Assembly (NCBI GenBank): GCA_038253325.1
Contig: JBBSHE010000040.1
Span: forward strand, 1-22,013
Origin: JBBSHE01 sp038253325
GTDB lineage: Bacteria > Actinomycetota > Actinomycetes > Propionibacteriales > Nocardioidaceae
Reading direction: 5' to 3'
DNA length: 22,013 nucleotides
In this document: positions 15,209-22,013 of the stretch, in pieces
How the letters are laid out: each line of letters begins with the position of its first letter
Position numbering within the stretch: the first letter of the stretch is position 1
Notes under the pieces: model-generated
Seen by the model: the letters and a program-made list of their open reading frames with translations, nothing else
The model's database searches: none
Told to the model about the DNA's origin: nothing
Translations under genes and position numbers: made by a program

Positions 15209-15895
15209 ATGACAGTATCGGCGTCGATGCCCACGCACACCTCGAGGGAGCCGACGTGGACCGTGGTCGTCCCCGTCAAGAGACTGGCGATCGCAAAGTC
15301 CCGGATGGGTTCGTTCGCCGTCGGTCTGCGCTCGGAACTCGCCAAGGCGATGGCGCTGGACTGTGTCACAGCGGTGATGTCCTGCTCGGAGGTGAGCCGG
15401 ACCGTCGTCGTCACCGATGACCCGGCCGCCGTGGAGTTTGCCGCACTGGGCGCCGCCGTGCTGGCCGACGAACCCGACGCCGGCCTCAACCCCGCGCTGA
15501 GGCATGCAGCCGACGTCCTTCGGCAAAGGCACCCGCGGTCGCCGATCGCTGCCCTCTCTGCCGACCTGCCGGCCCTTCGTCCCGCTGAGCTCGCCGAAGC
15601 CCTGCGATTCGTCTCCGGTCGGCGGGTCGCGTTCAGCGACCACACCGGGCGGGGCACGACCATGCTTGCGGCCGGACCCCGGCACGACCTCGACCCGCGG
15701 TTCGGGATCGACTCGGCAACCACGCACCGCGCATCGGGCGCGGTCATCGCCGACGCACTGACGTTCCCCGTCGTACCATCCGTCCGCCAGGACGTGGACA
15801 CCGTCGCGGACCTTGCGGCCGCGATCCGGCTCGGGGTCGGGAGCCGTACGGCTTTGGTGATCGCGCGTCTCGAACAGAACACCCGGATAGCGTGA
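15209..15895 (+). CDS. cofC: 2-phospho-L-lactate (or phosphoenolpyruvate) guanylyltransferase
   Basis: CofC uses GTP to activate phospholactate or phosphoenolpyruvate, an early step of cofactor F420 synthesis. The 228-residue product has VVPVKRLAIAKSRM near the N-terminus, TVVVTDDPAAVEF, DEPDAGLNPALRHA, ALSADLPALRPAEL, FSDHTGRGTTMLAA and FGIDSATTHRASGA, closely matching the actinobacterial family. The start is uncertain: ATG at 15209 or 15227, neither with a clear ribosome-binding site. CAGTAT at 15213-15218, 8 bases before 15227, could be a -10 for a leaderless message. The stop overlaps the next gene's GTG (GTGA). Confidence 0.92.
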   Translation: MTVSASMPTHTSREPTWTVVVPVKRLAIAKSRMGSFAVGLRSELAKAMALDCVTAVMSCSEVSRTVVVTDDPAAVEFAALGAAVLADEPDAGLNPALRHAADVLRQRHPRSPIAALSADLPALRPAELAEALRFVSGRRVAFSDHTGRGTTMLAAGPRHDLDPRFGIDSATTHRASGAVIADALTFPVVPSVRQDVDTVADLAAAIRLGVGSRTALVIARLEQNTRIA

Positions 15896-16113
15896 GGGAC
15901 GTGCAGGCGACCGTCAGCGAGTTCGACCAGACGACCGGCGCCGGCGCTGTGATCTTCGACGACGGCCACATCTCTACGTTCTCGGCCAACGCGTTCGCCA
16001 ATAGCGGCCTGCGGATCCTCCGACCCGGCCAACGCGTCCGCCTCGAGATGGACGGCGCCGACATCGTTGCCCTGACGATTCACACCCTCTCGTTTCCACG
16101 GGACACTCGATGA
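15892..16113 (+). CDS. Small cold-shock-like OB-fold protein
   Basis: The 73-residue product resembles a cold-shock domain: ATVSEFDQTTGAGAVIFDDG, then FSANAFANSGLRILRPGQ and RVRLEMDGADIVALTIHTL align with the CspA order of strands, loop and RPGQ-type turn. The nucleic-acid-binding RNP1 motif (K-G-F-G-F-I in CspA) reads GAGAVI here, so the stacking aromatics are missing and RNA binding is doubtful. Its GTG start overlaps the cofC stop (GTGA). A second GTG at 15901 is possible. It ends 7 bp from the convergent hupB stop. Confidence 0.72.
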   Translation: MRDVQATVSEFDQTTGAGAVIFDDGHISTFSANAFANSGLRILRPGQRVRLEMDGADIVALTIHTLSFPRDTR

Positions 16114-16120
16114 GCGAGCC

Positions 16121-16600
16121 TCAGCTCCGCTTCGCTGTCGACTTCTTCGCTGTCGACTTTCTCGCCGTCGACTTCCGGGCGGTCGTCTTCTTGGCCGGTG
16201 CAGCCTTGGCCGCCGTCTTCCGGGCCGTCGTCTTCCGGGCCGTCGTCTTCTTCGCCGGTGCGGCCTTGGCAGCAGTCTTCTTCGCGGGTGACGCCTTGGC
16301 CACCACGACCTTCGGGAGCTTCTTGGCGCCCGACACGACGTTCTTCAGGTCGGCGCCGGCCCGGAACTTCGGGATGGCGGTCTTCTTCGCCCTGATCCGT
16401 TCGCCAGTCCTCGGGTTGCGCACCCAACGCGCGTCCTTGACGACCTTCTCGAACGCGCCGAAGCCCGTGATGGCTACCTTTTCGCCTCGGGCGACCTCAC
16501 GTGTGATGGTGTCGAGGACCGACTCCAGCGCCCTCTGGGCCTGTTTCTTGTTTCCCTCGAAGTGATGGGCGAGTGCGTCAATGAGCTGACTCTTGTTCAC
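16121..16600 (-). CDS. hupB: DNA-binding protein HU with histone H1-like tail
   Basis: HU bends and compacts DNA in the nucleoid. Residues 1-93 of the 159-residue product are a complete HU fold (NKSQLIDALAHHF start, ITGFGAFEKVVKDAR, and the arm RNPRTGERI). Residues 94-159 form a Lys/Ala/Thr/Pro-rich tail of PAKK and TARK repeats like eukaryotic histone H1, typical of actinobacterial HupB. The block TAAKAAPAKKTTARK occurs twice, showing internal duplication. I chose the GTG at 16600 with AAAGGGAAG 6 bases upstream; the reading frame further upstream is non-HU. It is transcribed after leuCD on the same strand but with a 133-bp gap. Confidence 0.96.
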   Translation of the reverse strand: MNKSQLIDALAHHFEGNKKQAQRALESVLDTITREVARGEKVAITGFGAFEKVVKDARWVRNPRTGERIRAKKTAIPKFRAGADLKNVVSGAKKLPKVVVAKASPAKKTAAKAAPAKKTTARKTTARKTAAKAAPAKKTTARKSTARKSTAKKSTAKRS

Positions 16601-16716
16601 AGAACTTCCCTTTCGTGAACTCCGATGGGTCGAGCCCGTTGCTCGACGACAATCGAAACCGTATGCAATCAGATCACGTCGCGCACACTCGACACACCCC
16701 GGATGCCTTTGTTTCT

Positions 16717-16732
16717 TTGGCTTCTCAGCCAA
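16717..16732 (-). terminator. Small hairpin with GNRA loop after leuD
   Basis: On the minus strand TTGGCT-GAGA-AGCCAA forms a 6-bp stem closed by a GAGA (GNRA) tetraloop, beginning 1 base after the leuD stop (16734-16736). No U-tract follows, so it may be a weak or Rho-aided terminator, or an mRNA-end stabiliser, between leuCD and hupB. Confidence 0.4.
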
Positions 16733-16733
16733 C

Positions 16734-17339
16734 TCACGGTTTCAGGGTGACTGGCATGAACGTGCGGCGACGGGACTCGTACGCCGTGATCTGGTCTTGG
16801 TGCGCCAATGTGATCCCGATGTCGTCGAGGCCCTCGAGCAGACGCCAGCGCGTGTAGTCGTCGATGTCGAAGGAGTCCTCGATCGCATCCGGTCCAGATC
16901 CAGACCTGATGGATCGCTCGCGCAGATCGACTGTTACCGATGCGCCGGGATGCGAGACCAGATGCGCCCACAGTCGTTCGACCAGCTTCTGGTCGGCCTG
17001 CGCCGCGAGCAAACCGGACTTGCCGGCATTGGTACGGAAGATGTCGCCGAACCGGGCGCTGATGACGGCCCTGAACCCGTAGTCCCGTAGCGCCCAGACC
17101 GCGTGCTCGCGCGACGACCCCGTCCCGAAGTCGGGACCGGCGACCAGAATGGTTGCCCTCGAGTAGGCGGTCTGATTGAGCACGAAGCCGGGATCGTTGC
17201 GCCAGGACGCGAACAAGCCGCTCTCGAACCCATTGCGGGTGATGAGTTTGAGATACACCGCAGGGATGATCTGGTCGGTGTCGACATTGCTGCGCTGGAG
17301 CGGCGCCCCGATCCCGGTGTGCACGCTGAACTTCTCCAT
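16734..17339 (-). CDS. leuD: 3-isopropylmalate dehydratase small subunit
   Basis: LeuD pairs with LeuC to isomerise 2-isopropylmalate to 3-isopropylmalate in leucine synthesis. The 201-residue product has VHTGIGAPLQRSNVDTDQII, FGTGSSREHAVWALRDYGFR and VISARFGDIFRTNAGKSGLL, the substrate-binding swivel domain. The ATG at 17339 gives the normal N-terminus MEKFSVHTG and lies 2 bp after the leuC stop, so the two subunits are co-translated. Confidence 0.97.
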   Translation of the reverse strand: MEKFSVHTGIGAPLQRSNVDTDQIIPAVYLKLITRNGFESGLFASWRNDPGFVLNQTAYSRATILVAGPDFGTGSSREHAVWALRDYGFRAVISARFGDIFRTNAGKSGLLAAQADQKLVERLWAHLVSHPGASVTVDLRERSIRSGSGPDAIEDSFDIDDYTRWRLLEGLDDIGITLAHQDQITAYESRRRTFMPVTLKP

Positions 17340-17341
17340 GG

Positions 17342-18760
17342 TCAGTTCCGCACCGCCGGCGCGGGAAGATCGGTCGGTGCGGCGAGATGACCCACGACGG
17401 CCGTCGCTGCCGCGACGAGCGGTGAGACCAGGTGGGTGCGGCCACCCTTGCCCTGTCGACCCTCGAAGTTGCGGTTGGACGTCGATGCACTGCGCTCGCC
17501 GGGGCCGAGCTGGTCGGGGTTCATCCCGAGGCACATCGAGCAACCGGCTCCGCGCCATTCGGCGCCCGCTTCGGTGAAAATCACGTCGAGCCCCTCGTCC
17601 TCAGCCTGCAGCCGGACGCGGGTCGATCCGGGCACAACGAGCATCCGGACGGAGTCTGCGACGTGGCGGCCCTCGATCACCGCGGCCGCCGCCCGCAGGT
17701 CCTCGATCCGTCCATTCGTGCACGAGCCGACAAAGACGGTGTCCACCGCGATGTCGCGCATCGGTGTCCCAGCGTCGATCCCCATGTACGCCAATGCGCG
17801 TTCGGCAGAGATCCTGTCCGGGCCGTCGTCGAAGTCCCTTGGGTTGGGCACGTTCGCGGCGAGGGGCACGCCTTGGCCTGGATTTGTTCCCCAGGTGACG
17901 AACGGCGTCATCGTCGACGCATCCAGGAGGATCTCGGCGTCGTACGCGGCGTCTTCATCCGACCGCAACGTGCGCCAGTAGCCAACGGCGTCGTCCCAGG
18001 CGCCACCGTCAGGGGCACTCGGACGACCCTGGAGATATTCGAAGGTCGTCTCGTCCGGCGCGATCAGGCCCGCCTTCGCCCCCCACTCGACACTCATGTT
18101 GCAGACCGTCATCCGGGCTTCCATCGACATCGCCTCGATCGTCGCGCCGCGGTACTCGACGACGTATCCCTGCCCACCGCCCGTCCCGGTCTGGGCGATC
18201 AACGTCAGCACGAGGTCCTTGGCGGTCACACCTGTCGGCAGTGCGCCGTTGATGGTGACCGCCATCGTCTTGGGCTTCGACTGCGGCAGCGTCTGGGTCG
18301 CGAGGACGTGCTCGACCTCGCTCGTACCGATGCCGAACGCCAGCGCTCCGAAGGCGCCATGCGTGGACGTGTGCGAGTCGCCGCACACAACGGTGACGCC
18401 GGGTTGGGTCAGCCCAAGCTGGGGTCCCACGACGTGAACGATCCCTTGTTCGACATCACCGAGGGAATGCAGCCGGATGCCGAACTCCGCACAGTTCGCG
18501 CGCAGCGCATCGACCTGGGCGCGCGAGACTGGATCGGCAATCGGCTTGTCGACGTCGGACGTCGGAATGTTGTGGTCTTCGACCGCGATCGTCAGATCCG
18601 GGCGACGGACCCGTCGTCCGGCCGTTCGCAGGCCGTCGAACGCCTGCGGACTGGTGACTTCGTGGACCAGGTGCAGGTCGACGAACAGCAGGTCCGGCTC
18701 GCCTTCGGCGGACCGGACGACGTGCTGTTCCCAGACCTTGTCGGCCAACGTTCCGGACAT
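17342..18760 (-). CDS. leuC: 3-isopropylmalate dehydratase large subunit
   Basis: LeuC carries the [4Fe-4S] cluster of isopropylmalate isomerase, an aconitase relative. The 472-residue product has the cluster ligands C347 (VFVGSCTNGR) and C407/C410 (GCSMCLGMN), plus VCGDSHTSTHGAFGALAFG and the C-terminal SNRNFEGRQGKGGRTHL. The ATG at 18760 has GGAG 8 bases upstream. It is the first gene of leuCD and is divergent from the IclR-type regulator across 49 bp, the classic arrangement for control by that regulator. Confidence 0.98.
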   Translation of the reverse strand: MSGTLADKVWEQHVVRSAEGEPDLLFVDLHLVHEVTSPQAFDGLRTAGRRVRRPDLTIAVEDHNIPTSDVDKPIADPVSRAQVDALRANCAEFGIRLHSLGDVEQGIVHVVGPQLGLTQPGVTVVCGDSHTSTHGAFGALAFGIGTSEVEHVLATQTLPQSKPKTMAVTINGALPTGVTAKDLVLTLIAQTGTGGGQGYVVEYRGATIEAMSMEARMTVCNMSVEWGAKAGLIAPDETTFEYLQGRPSAPDGGAWDDAVGYWRTLRSDEDAAYDAEILLDASTMTPFVTWGTNPGQGVPLAANVPNPRDFDDGPDRISAERALAYMGIDAGTPMRDIAVDTVFVGSCTNGRIEDLRAAAAVIEGRHVADSVRMLVVPGSTRVRLQAEDEGLDVIFTEAGAEWRGAGCSMCLGMNPDQLGPGERSASTSNRNFEGRQGKGGRTHLVSPLVAAATAVVGHLAAPTDLPAPAVRN

Positions 18761-18779
18761 CAGGCGATCTCCACTTGCA

Positions 18780-18794
18780 TATCACGATCTGAGA
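18780..18794. promoter_or_regulatory. Imperfect operator candidate in the leuC/ndgR divergent region
   Basis: TATCA-CGATC-TGAGA is an imperfect inverted repeat (4 of 5 arm positions) in the 49-bp region that must hold both promoters. IclR-family NdgR/LtbR proteins are known to bind the region next to leuCD in actinomycetes. The link to this exact sequence is inference. Confidence 0.35.
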
Positions 18795-18809
18795 CGGAAG
18801 TATCGAGTC

Positions 18810-19529
18810 ATGGACAACTCTAGCGGTGTCGGCGTCCTCGACAAAGCGTCCCTTGTGCTGACCGCTCTCGAATCCGGCCCGTGTACGTTGGCGAGTCTGG
18901 TGGCGGGCACCGGACTCGCCCGGCCCACCGCGCACCGTCTCGCGGTCGCGCTCGAGCACCACCGGCTCGTCGCCCGCGACATGCGGGGCCGCTTCATCCT
19001 CGGGCCGCGGCTGAGTGAGCTCGCCGCCGCCGCTGGGGAGGACCGTCTGCTGGCCGCCGCCAGCCCGGTACTGGCTCGTCTGCGCGACATCACCGGCGAG
19101 TCGGTGCAGCTGTTCCGACGCCAGGGAGATCACCGGGTTTGCGTTGCCAACGCCGAGCGCCCAGCGGGTCTGCGGGACTCGATCCCGGTCGGCTCTCAGC
19201 TCTCCATGCTCGCTGGTTCGGCCGCTCAGATCCTGCTCGCGTGGGAAGACCCCGAGCGGATCAACCGGGGATTGAACGGCTCGAAGTTCGACGCAGCCAC
19301 CTTGTCCAGCGTGCGCCGGAGGGGTTGGGCCCAGAGTGTCGGCGAACGTGAGCCCGGCGTCGCGTCGGTCTCCGCGCCGGTCCGTTCCCCGTCCGGGAAG
19401 GTTCTCGCGGCCGCGTCGGTGTCGGGACCGATCGAGCGGATGAGCCGGACGCCAGGACGTATGCACGCGCCGGCGGTGATGGCCGCGGCCGAACATCTCA
19501 GCGAGTCGCTGCGTCGCGCGGGCGACTAG
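18810..19529 (+). CDS. ndgR: IclR-family regulator of leucine/amino-acid genes
   Basis: The 239-residue product has an N-terminal winged helix (about 8-65; TLASLVAGTGLARPTAHRL) and the C-terminal IclR effector domain (about 70-235; GESVQLFRRQGDHRVCVAN, GSQLSMLAGSAAQILLAW, GVASVSAPVRSPSGKVLAA). Length and position, divergent from leuCD, match NdgR of Streptomyces and LtbR of Corynebacterium, which control leuCD and other amino-acid genes. The ATG at 18810 has GGAAG upstream. The effector ligand cannot be read from sequence. Confidence 0.92.
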   Translation: MDNSSGVGVLDKASLVLTALESGPCTLASLVAGTGLARPTAHRLAVALEHHRLVARDMRGRFILGPRLSELAAAAGEDRLLAAASPVLARLRDITGESVQLFRRQGDHRVCVANAERPAGLRDSIPVGSQLSMLAGSAAQILLAWEDPERINRGLNGSKFDAATLSSVRRRGWAQSVGEREPGVASVSAPVRSPSGKVLAAASVSGPIERMSRTPGRMHAPAVMAAAEHLSESLRRAGD

Positions 19530-19769
19530 AGATGGTGCGCGTGCCCTCTCGTCTGGGAGCTACCGCGCCCTCTCGGAGTGGCAACGTGCCAACTGGTGCC
19601 CTTCGAGGCACGTTGAGCCGGAGGGGCCTCGCTGTTGCTGGTCGCTGCGTCTGCTGAGCCCTACGTTGGCGCGTTGCCACTCCTACCGCCCTTGCGAATG
19701 CGGCTCGGCCTCGTTGTTTCTCTTCGCCCCTTGCTTTCCGCTTGGCGACAACTCGTTGAGGTGATCTGT
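19530..19769. other. Structured non-coding intergenic region after ndgR
   Basis: This 240-bp gap between the convergent ndgR and ogt genes holds no credible gene and no tRNA. It contains several overlapping inverted repeats (listed separately) and a pyrimidine-rich section at about 19685-19740. It may include the terminators of both genes, although no U-tract follows a stem. Confidence 0.6.
19575..19683. repeat. 19-bp imperfect inverted repeat with a competing inner hairpin
   Basis: GGAGTGGCAACGTGCCAAC (19575-19593) is the reverse complement of GTTGGCGCGTTGCCACTCC (19665-19683) except for one position (G-U in RNA), around a 71-bp spacer. Within it CAACGTGCC (19582-19590) also pairs exactly with GGCACGTTG (19607-19615), so two structures exclude each other. 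Confidence 0.8.
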
Positions 19770-20267
19770 TTACAAGAGCGTGGTGGTGGGGACGTGGTTG
19801 TTCATCTCGAGGGTGAGCAGCAGCTGCTTGCGATCGAGCCCGCCGCCGTATCCGACCAGCTTTCCGGTTGCCCCGATGACCCGGTGACACGGGACCACGA
19901 CGGGAATCGGATTGGCGCCGTTCGCGAGACCGACCGCGCGGCTGGCTCGCGCGCTGAGCCCGAGAGCCGACGCCACCTCGCCGTACGACCAGGTCTCGCC
20001 GTACGGGATCTCGAGGAGCTGGCGCCAGACGCGACGCTGGAAAGCCGTACCCCGCGCATCGACGGGCAGGTCGAATTCTTGCAGCTCCCCTGCGAAGTAC
20101 TCCGATAGCTGTTCCGCGGTTCCCGCGAGGACGGGGTCGCTGGTTGCATCAACCATCTCACCCGGAAGGTGGTCGAGGCGGTCGGCGAAGGCGACCTGGA
20201 TCAGGTTCTCGTCGTCGGAGACAAGTCCGAGGTCGCCGATCGGTGAGGTGACGATCGTGCGGTTCAT
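19770..20267 (-). CDS. ogt: Methylated-DNA--[protein]-cysteine S-methyltransferase
   Basis: Ogt removes methyl groups from O6-methylguanine by suicide transfer to its own cysteine. The 165-residue product has the active-site motif PCHRVIG (Cys127), the helix-turn-helix AFQRRVWRQLLEIPYGETWSYG (two adjoining parts of it are visible), the Arg-finger region ASRAVGLANGANPIPVV and LVGYGGGLDRKQLLL. The ATG at 20267 has AAGGGA 6 bases upstream and overlaps the stop of the Ada-AlkA gene (ATGA), so the two repair genes are coupled. Confidence 0.96.
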   Translation of the reverse strand: MNRTIVTSPIGDLGLVSDDENLIQVAFADRLDHLPGEMVDATSDPVLAGTAEQLSEYFAGELQEFDLPVDARGTAFQRRVWRQLLEIPYGETWSYGEVASALGLSARASRAVGLANGANPIPVVVPCHRVIGATGKLVGYGGGLDRKQLLLTLEMNNHVPTTTLL

Positions 20268-21739
20268 GGTGATCCCTTCGATAGTGGGTCGTTCAGGTGG
20301 TGCCAGAGGTGCATGACGGCGTACGACCGCCAGGGGCGCAAGGTGTCGACGAGGTCGGGAGAGAGTCGTTGGCCGTGGCCGAGTGCCTCGAGAGCGCGGA
20401 TCACGCCGAGGTCTGTGCCGAGCCAGACATCGGGATCCCCGAGTGCACGCATCGCGATGTAGTCCGCCGTCCACGGCCCGACCCCCGGCAGGGCGAGGAG
20501 GGCATCGCGCACGTCGTCGCGGTCGGCACCGCGGTCGAGCACGACAGCGCCGGCCGCGACCGCGGCCGCAACGGCAACCAGGGCGCGCCCCCGAGCGCGA
20601 GGCATCGGCAGCGTCTCAGGGTCGGCCTCGGCCACGACGGCGGCCGTCGGAAAGACCCGTGGCACGCCGGAGTCGGTGTCGTAGTCCGTGCCGAAGCGCT
20701 CGACGAGACCTCGGATCACGGTCCGCGCGCCCGCGACAGACACCTGCTGGCCGACGACTGCTCGGACTGCGACCTCGAAACCGTCGACATGGCCTGGCAC
20801 CCGCAGGCCCGGCCTGGCGGCGACGAGACCTCCGAGAATCGGGTGGCCGACGAGCTGCTCGGCGATCGCGACCGGGTCTGCATCGAGATCGAACGTCCGG
20901 CGTGACCGCTCCACCGCGGTCGCGAGGTCGCGCAGATCGGTAAGTGCGAACTCGGCTCGAACCGAGTCGGCGCCGAGCGTGAGCGTGACTCGGCCTGGGC
21001 CGTGAGGCAGCGACATGGTGCGCTCGTACGTCGTGGCGTTCACGGCTTCGACCCCGGGAACCGCGCGGGCGGCAAGGAATGCGAGCAGGCGTCGACCGTC
21101 GAATGGCCGGCGAACCGGCAAAGACACCGTGATCGAACCGACCCGCCCGCGGGCGGCGGAGCCGCGTCTTGCCGAGCGCAGTTGCGTCGGCGTCGCGGCG
21201 TACACCTGGCGAACCGTCTCGTTGAACTGCCGGATGCTGGCAAACCCGGCCGCGAACGCAACGTCTGCGAACCCGAGGTCAGTCGTCTCGATCAGGATAC
21301 GTGCGGTGTGCGCGCGGTGGGTGCGGGCGAGCGCCAACGGGCCGGCTCCGAGCTGATCCTGGAGTAACCGGCCGAGATGCCGGGGGGTGTACCCGGTGCG
21401 TGACGCGAGCCCGTCCACCCCTTCGCGCTCAACGACGCCGTCGGCGATGAGCCGCATGGCACGGCCCGCGACATCTGCCTTCATGTCCCACTCGGGCGAG
21501 CCCGGTGTTGCGTCGGGGAGGCAGCGCCGGCAGGCGCGAAAGCCGGCGTGCTGGGCGGCCGCAGCCGACGCATAGAATTCGACGTTGCGCCGCCGAGGCG
21601 TGATCGCGGGACAGGACGGACGGCAGTAGATGCCGGTTGTCTTGACCGCCGTGTAGAACACGCCGTCGAACCGCGGGTCGCGGCTGCGCACGGCGCGGTA
21701 GCACCGATCGTCGTCGGTACGTGTCACTGCGGTGGTCAT
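20264..21739 (-). CDS. Ada-type regulator fused to AlkA DNA-3-methyladenine glycosylase
   Basis: The 491-residue product joins two repair functions. Residues 10-80 are the Ada Zn domain with C39, C43, C70 and C73; C39 is the expected methyl acceptor for methylphosphotriesters. An AraC-type helix-turn-helix (about 85-185; LGFADVAFAAGFASIRQFNETVRQVY) follows, then AlkA-type N-domain and HhH-GPD glycosylase (about 205-485) with LPGVGPWTADYIAMRALG and the catalytic Asp in VWLGTDLGV. This fusion is known in actinobacteria (AdaA-AlkA, as in M. tuberculosis). It can sense alkylation, activate the operon and excise 3-alkyladenine. The ATG at 21739 has no strong ribosome-binding site; a GTG or TTG a few codons upstream is possible. 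Confidence 0.94.
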   Translation of the reverse strand: MTTAVTRTDDDRCYRAVRSRDPRFDGVFYTAVKTTGIYCRPSCPAITPRRRNVEFYASAAAAQHAGFRACRRCLPDATPGSPEWDMKADVAGRAMRLIADGVVEREGVDGLASRTGYTPRHLGRLLQDQLGAGPLALARTHRAHTARILIETTDLGFADVAFAAGFASIRQFNETVRQVYAATPTQLRSARRGSAARGRVGSITVSLPVRRPFDGRRLLAFLAARAVPGVEAVNATTYERTMSLPHGPGRVTLTLGADSVRAEFALTDLRDLATAVERSRRTFDLDADPVAIAEQLVGHPILGGLVAARPGLRVPGHVDGFEVAVRAVVGQQVSVAGARTVIRGLVERFGTDYDTDSGVPRVFPTAAVVAEADPETLPMPRARGRALVAVAAAVAAGAVVLDRGADRDDVRDALLALPGVGPWTADYIAMRALGDPDVWLGTDLGVIRALEALGHGQRLSPDLVDTLRPWRSYAVMHLWHHLNDPLSKGSP

Positions 21740-21788
21740 GAGTTCATTCAAGCCCACCCCACCGACACTATCTAGCGGGATTCGGACA

Positions 21789-22013
21789 TCAGGATCCGCT
21801 GATCCGTACGGCGGCGCTTGCCATGTTGCGCTGCATCGCACCGAACACGAAGCGGTGGAACGGCTTGATCGACCACCAGTACGCGTGACCGAGAAAACCA
21901 CGAGGATGGAACAGTGCCCGCTGGTGAAGCGTCGTGATCGCATCAACCGTCGTCACCGAGAACTCGAGCCAGGCAAGGCCTGGCAATCGCATCTCAGCCC
22001 GCAACCGCAGGAA
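21789..22013 (-). CDS. C-terminal part of a DUF2867-type (SDR-associated) protein; 5' end outside window
   Basis: The frame is open to the window edge and ends at TGA 21789-21791, giving 74 residues. It reads FLRLRAEMRLPGLAWLEFSV, then TTLHQRALFHPRGFLGHAYWW and FHRFVFGAMQRNM, the typical end of DUF2867 domains attached to NAD-dependent SDR/epimerase-like proteins. Catalytic parts lie outside the window. It is upstream of the Ada-AlkA gene on the same strand with a 49-bp gap, so they may or may not be co-transcribed. Confidence 0.8.
   Translation of the reverse strand, partial: FLRLRAEMRLPGLAWLEFSVTTVDAITTLHQRALFHPRGFLGHAYWWSIKPFHRFVFGAMQRNMASAAVRISGS

Noticed and set aside
16601..16732. N-terminal extension of HU (MAEKPKKQRHPGCVEC...)
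   Set aside because: HU homology starts at the GTG at 16600, which has a good ribosome-binding site; the extension resembles no HU and would overlap the leuD end and promoter region.
17432..18823. Long + strand frame opposite leuC (463 residues)
   Set aside because: Antisense to a clear leuC gene; no recognisable motif; typical of high-GC third-frame openness.
19530..19769. tRNA genes, expected near ndgR/gltX in some actinomycetes
   Set aside because: No T-loop GGTTCGAAT-like sequence or acceptor pairing is visible in the gap.
19498..19890. Possible small minus-strand gene in the ndgR-ogt gap
   Set aside because: It overlaps the ends of ndgR and ogt, is Arg/Ala-rich throughout, has no ribosome-binding site, and its sequence reflects the inverted repeats.

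Overview
The window is high-GC, gene-dense chromosome from an actinomycete (Actinomycetota). The gene set and order follow the conserved actinobacterial block running from ndgR-leuCD-hupB through cofC, plsC-gpsA, ddl, thiL and rpmB to the fakA-like gene, recG, rsmD, coaD and a sepIVA-like gene. GTG starts and 4-nt stop/start overlaps are frequent, HU carries a long Lys/Ala-rich tail, and CofC implies cofactor F420. A Propionibacteriales/Nocardioidaceae-like host is my guess from gene style only; no rRNA or other marker is present.

Layout. 1-430: 3' part of a DUF222/REP13E12-type HNH endonuclease gene on the + strand, facing the end of the housekeeping operon. 471-5918 (- strand): fakA-like gene, recG, rsmD, coaD, sepIVA-like gene, tightly packed. 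6128-6313 (+): rpmB, divergent from the fakA-like gene. 6325-8857 (-): a three-gene, translationally coupled cassette made of a small membrane-anchored His/Asp-rich protein, a sensor kinase and an OmpR-type regulator, with a perfect-arm palindrome upstream and the tail of a decayed VOC/glyoxalase gene behind it. 9013-9960 (-): thiL, divergent from a stand-alone RAM (Lrp/AsnC C-terminal) protein and a DUF3515 lipoprotein gene (10143-10846). 10842-11035: a 14-bp tandem repeat array that fills the gap between the convergent DUF3515 and ddl genes and contains both stop codons. 11028-12140 (-): ddl, divergent from a short trans-sulfuration PLP enzyme (12219-13277), which ends at a hairpin facing gpsA. 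13410-15172 (-): plsC-gpsA. 15209-16113 (+): cofC and a cold-shock-like OB-fold protein. 16121-16600 (-): hupB. 16734-18760 (-): leuC-leuD, divergent from ndgR (18810-19529). 19530-19769: a structured intergenic region with competing inverted repeats. 19770-21739 (-): an Ada-AlkA fusion and ogt, an alkylation-repair operon. 21789-22013: the end of a DUF2867-type protein gene.

Functionally the window combines leucine synthesis and its IclR regulator, phospholipid precursor synthesis (GpsA, PlsC, FakA-like), cofactor synthesis (CoaD, ThiL, CofC), cell wall and division (Ddl, SepIVA-like), DNA maintenance (RecG, HU, Ada-AlkA, Ogt) and translation (RsmD, L28). Most of it is ordinary core genome. 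The parts that look accessory or least explained are the His-rich/two-component cassette with its palindrome, the 14-bp repeat array, the alternative-hairpin region after ndgR, and the HNH gene at the left edge. I saw no tRNA, rRNA, CRISPR array or complete mobile element.
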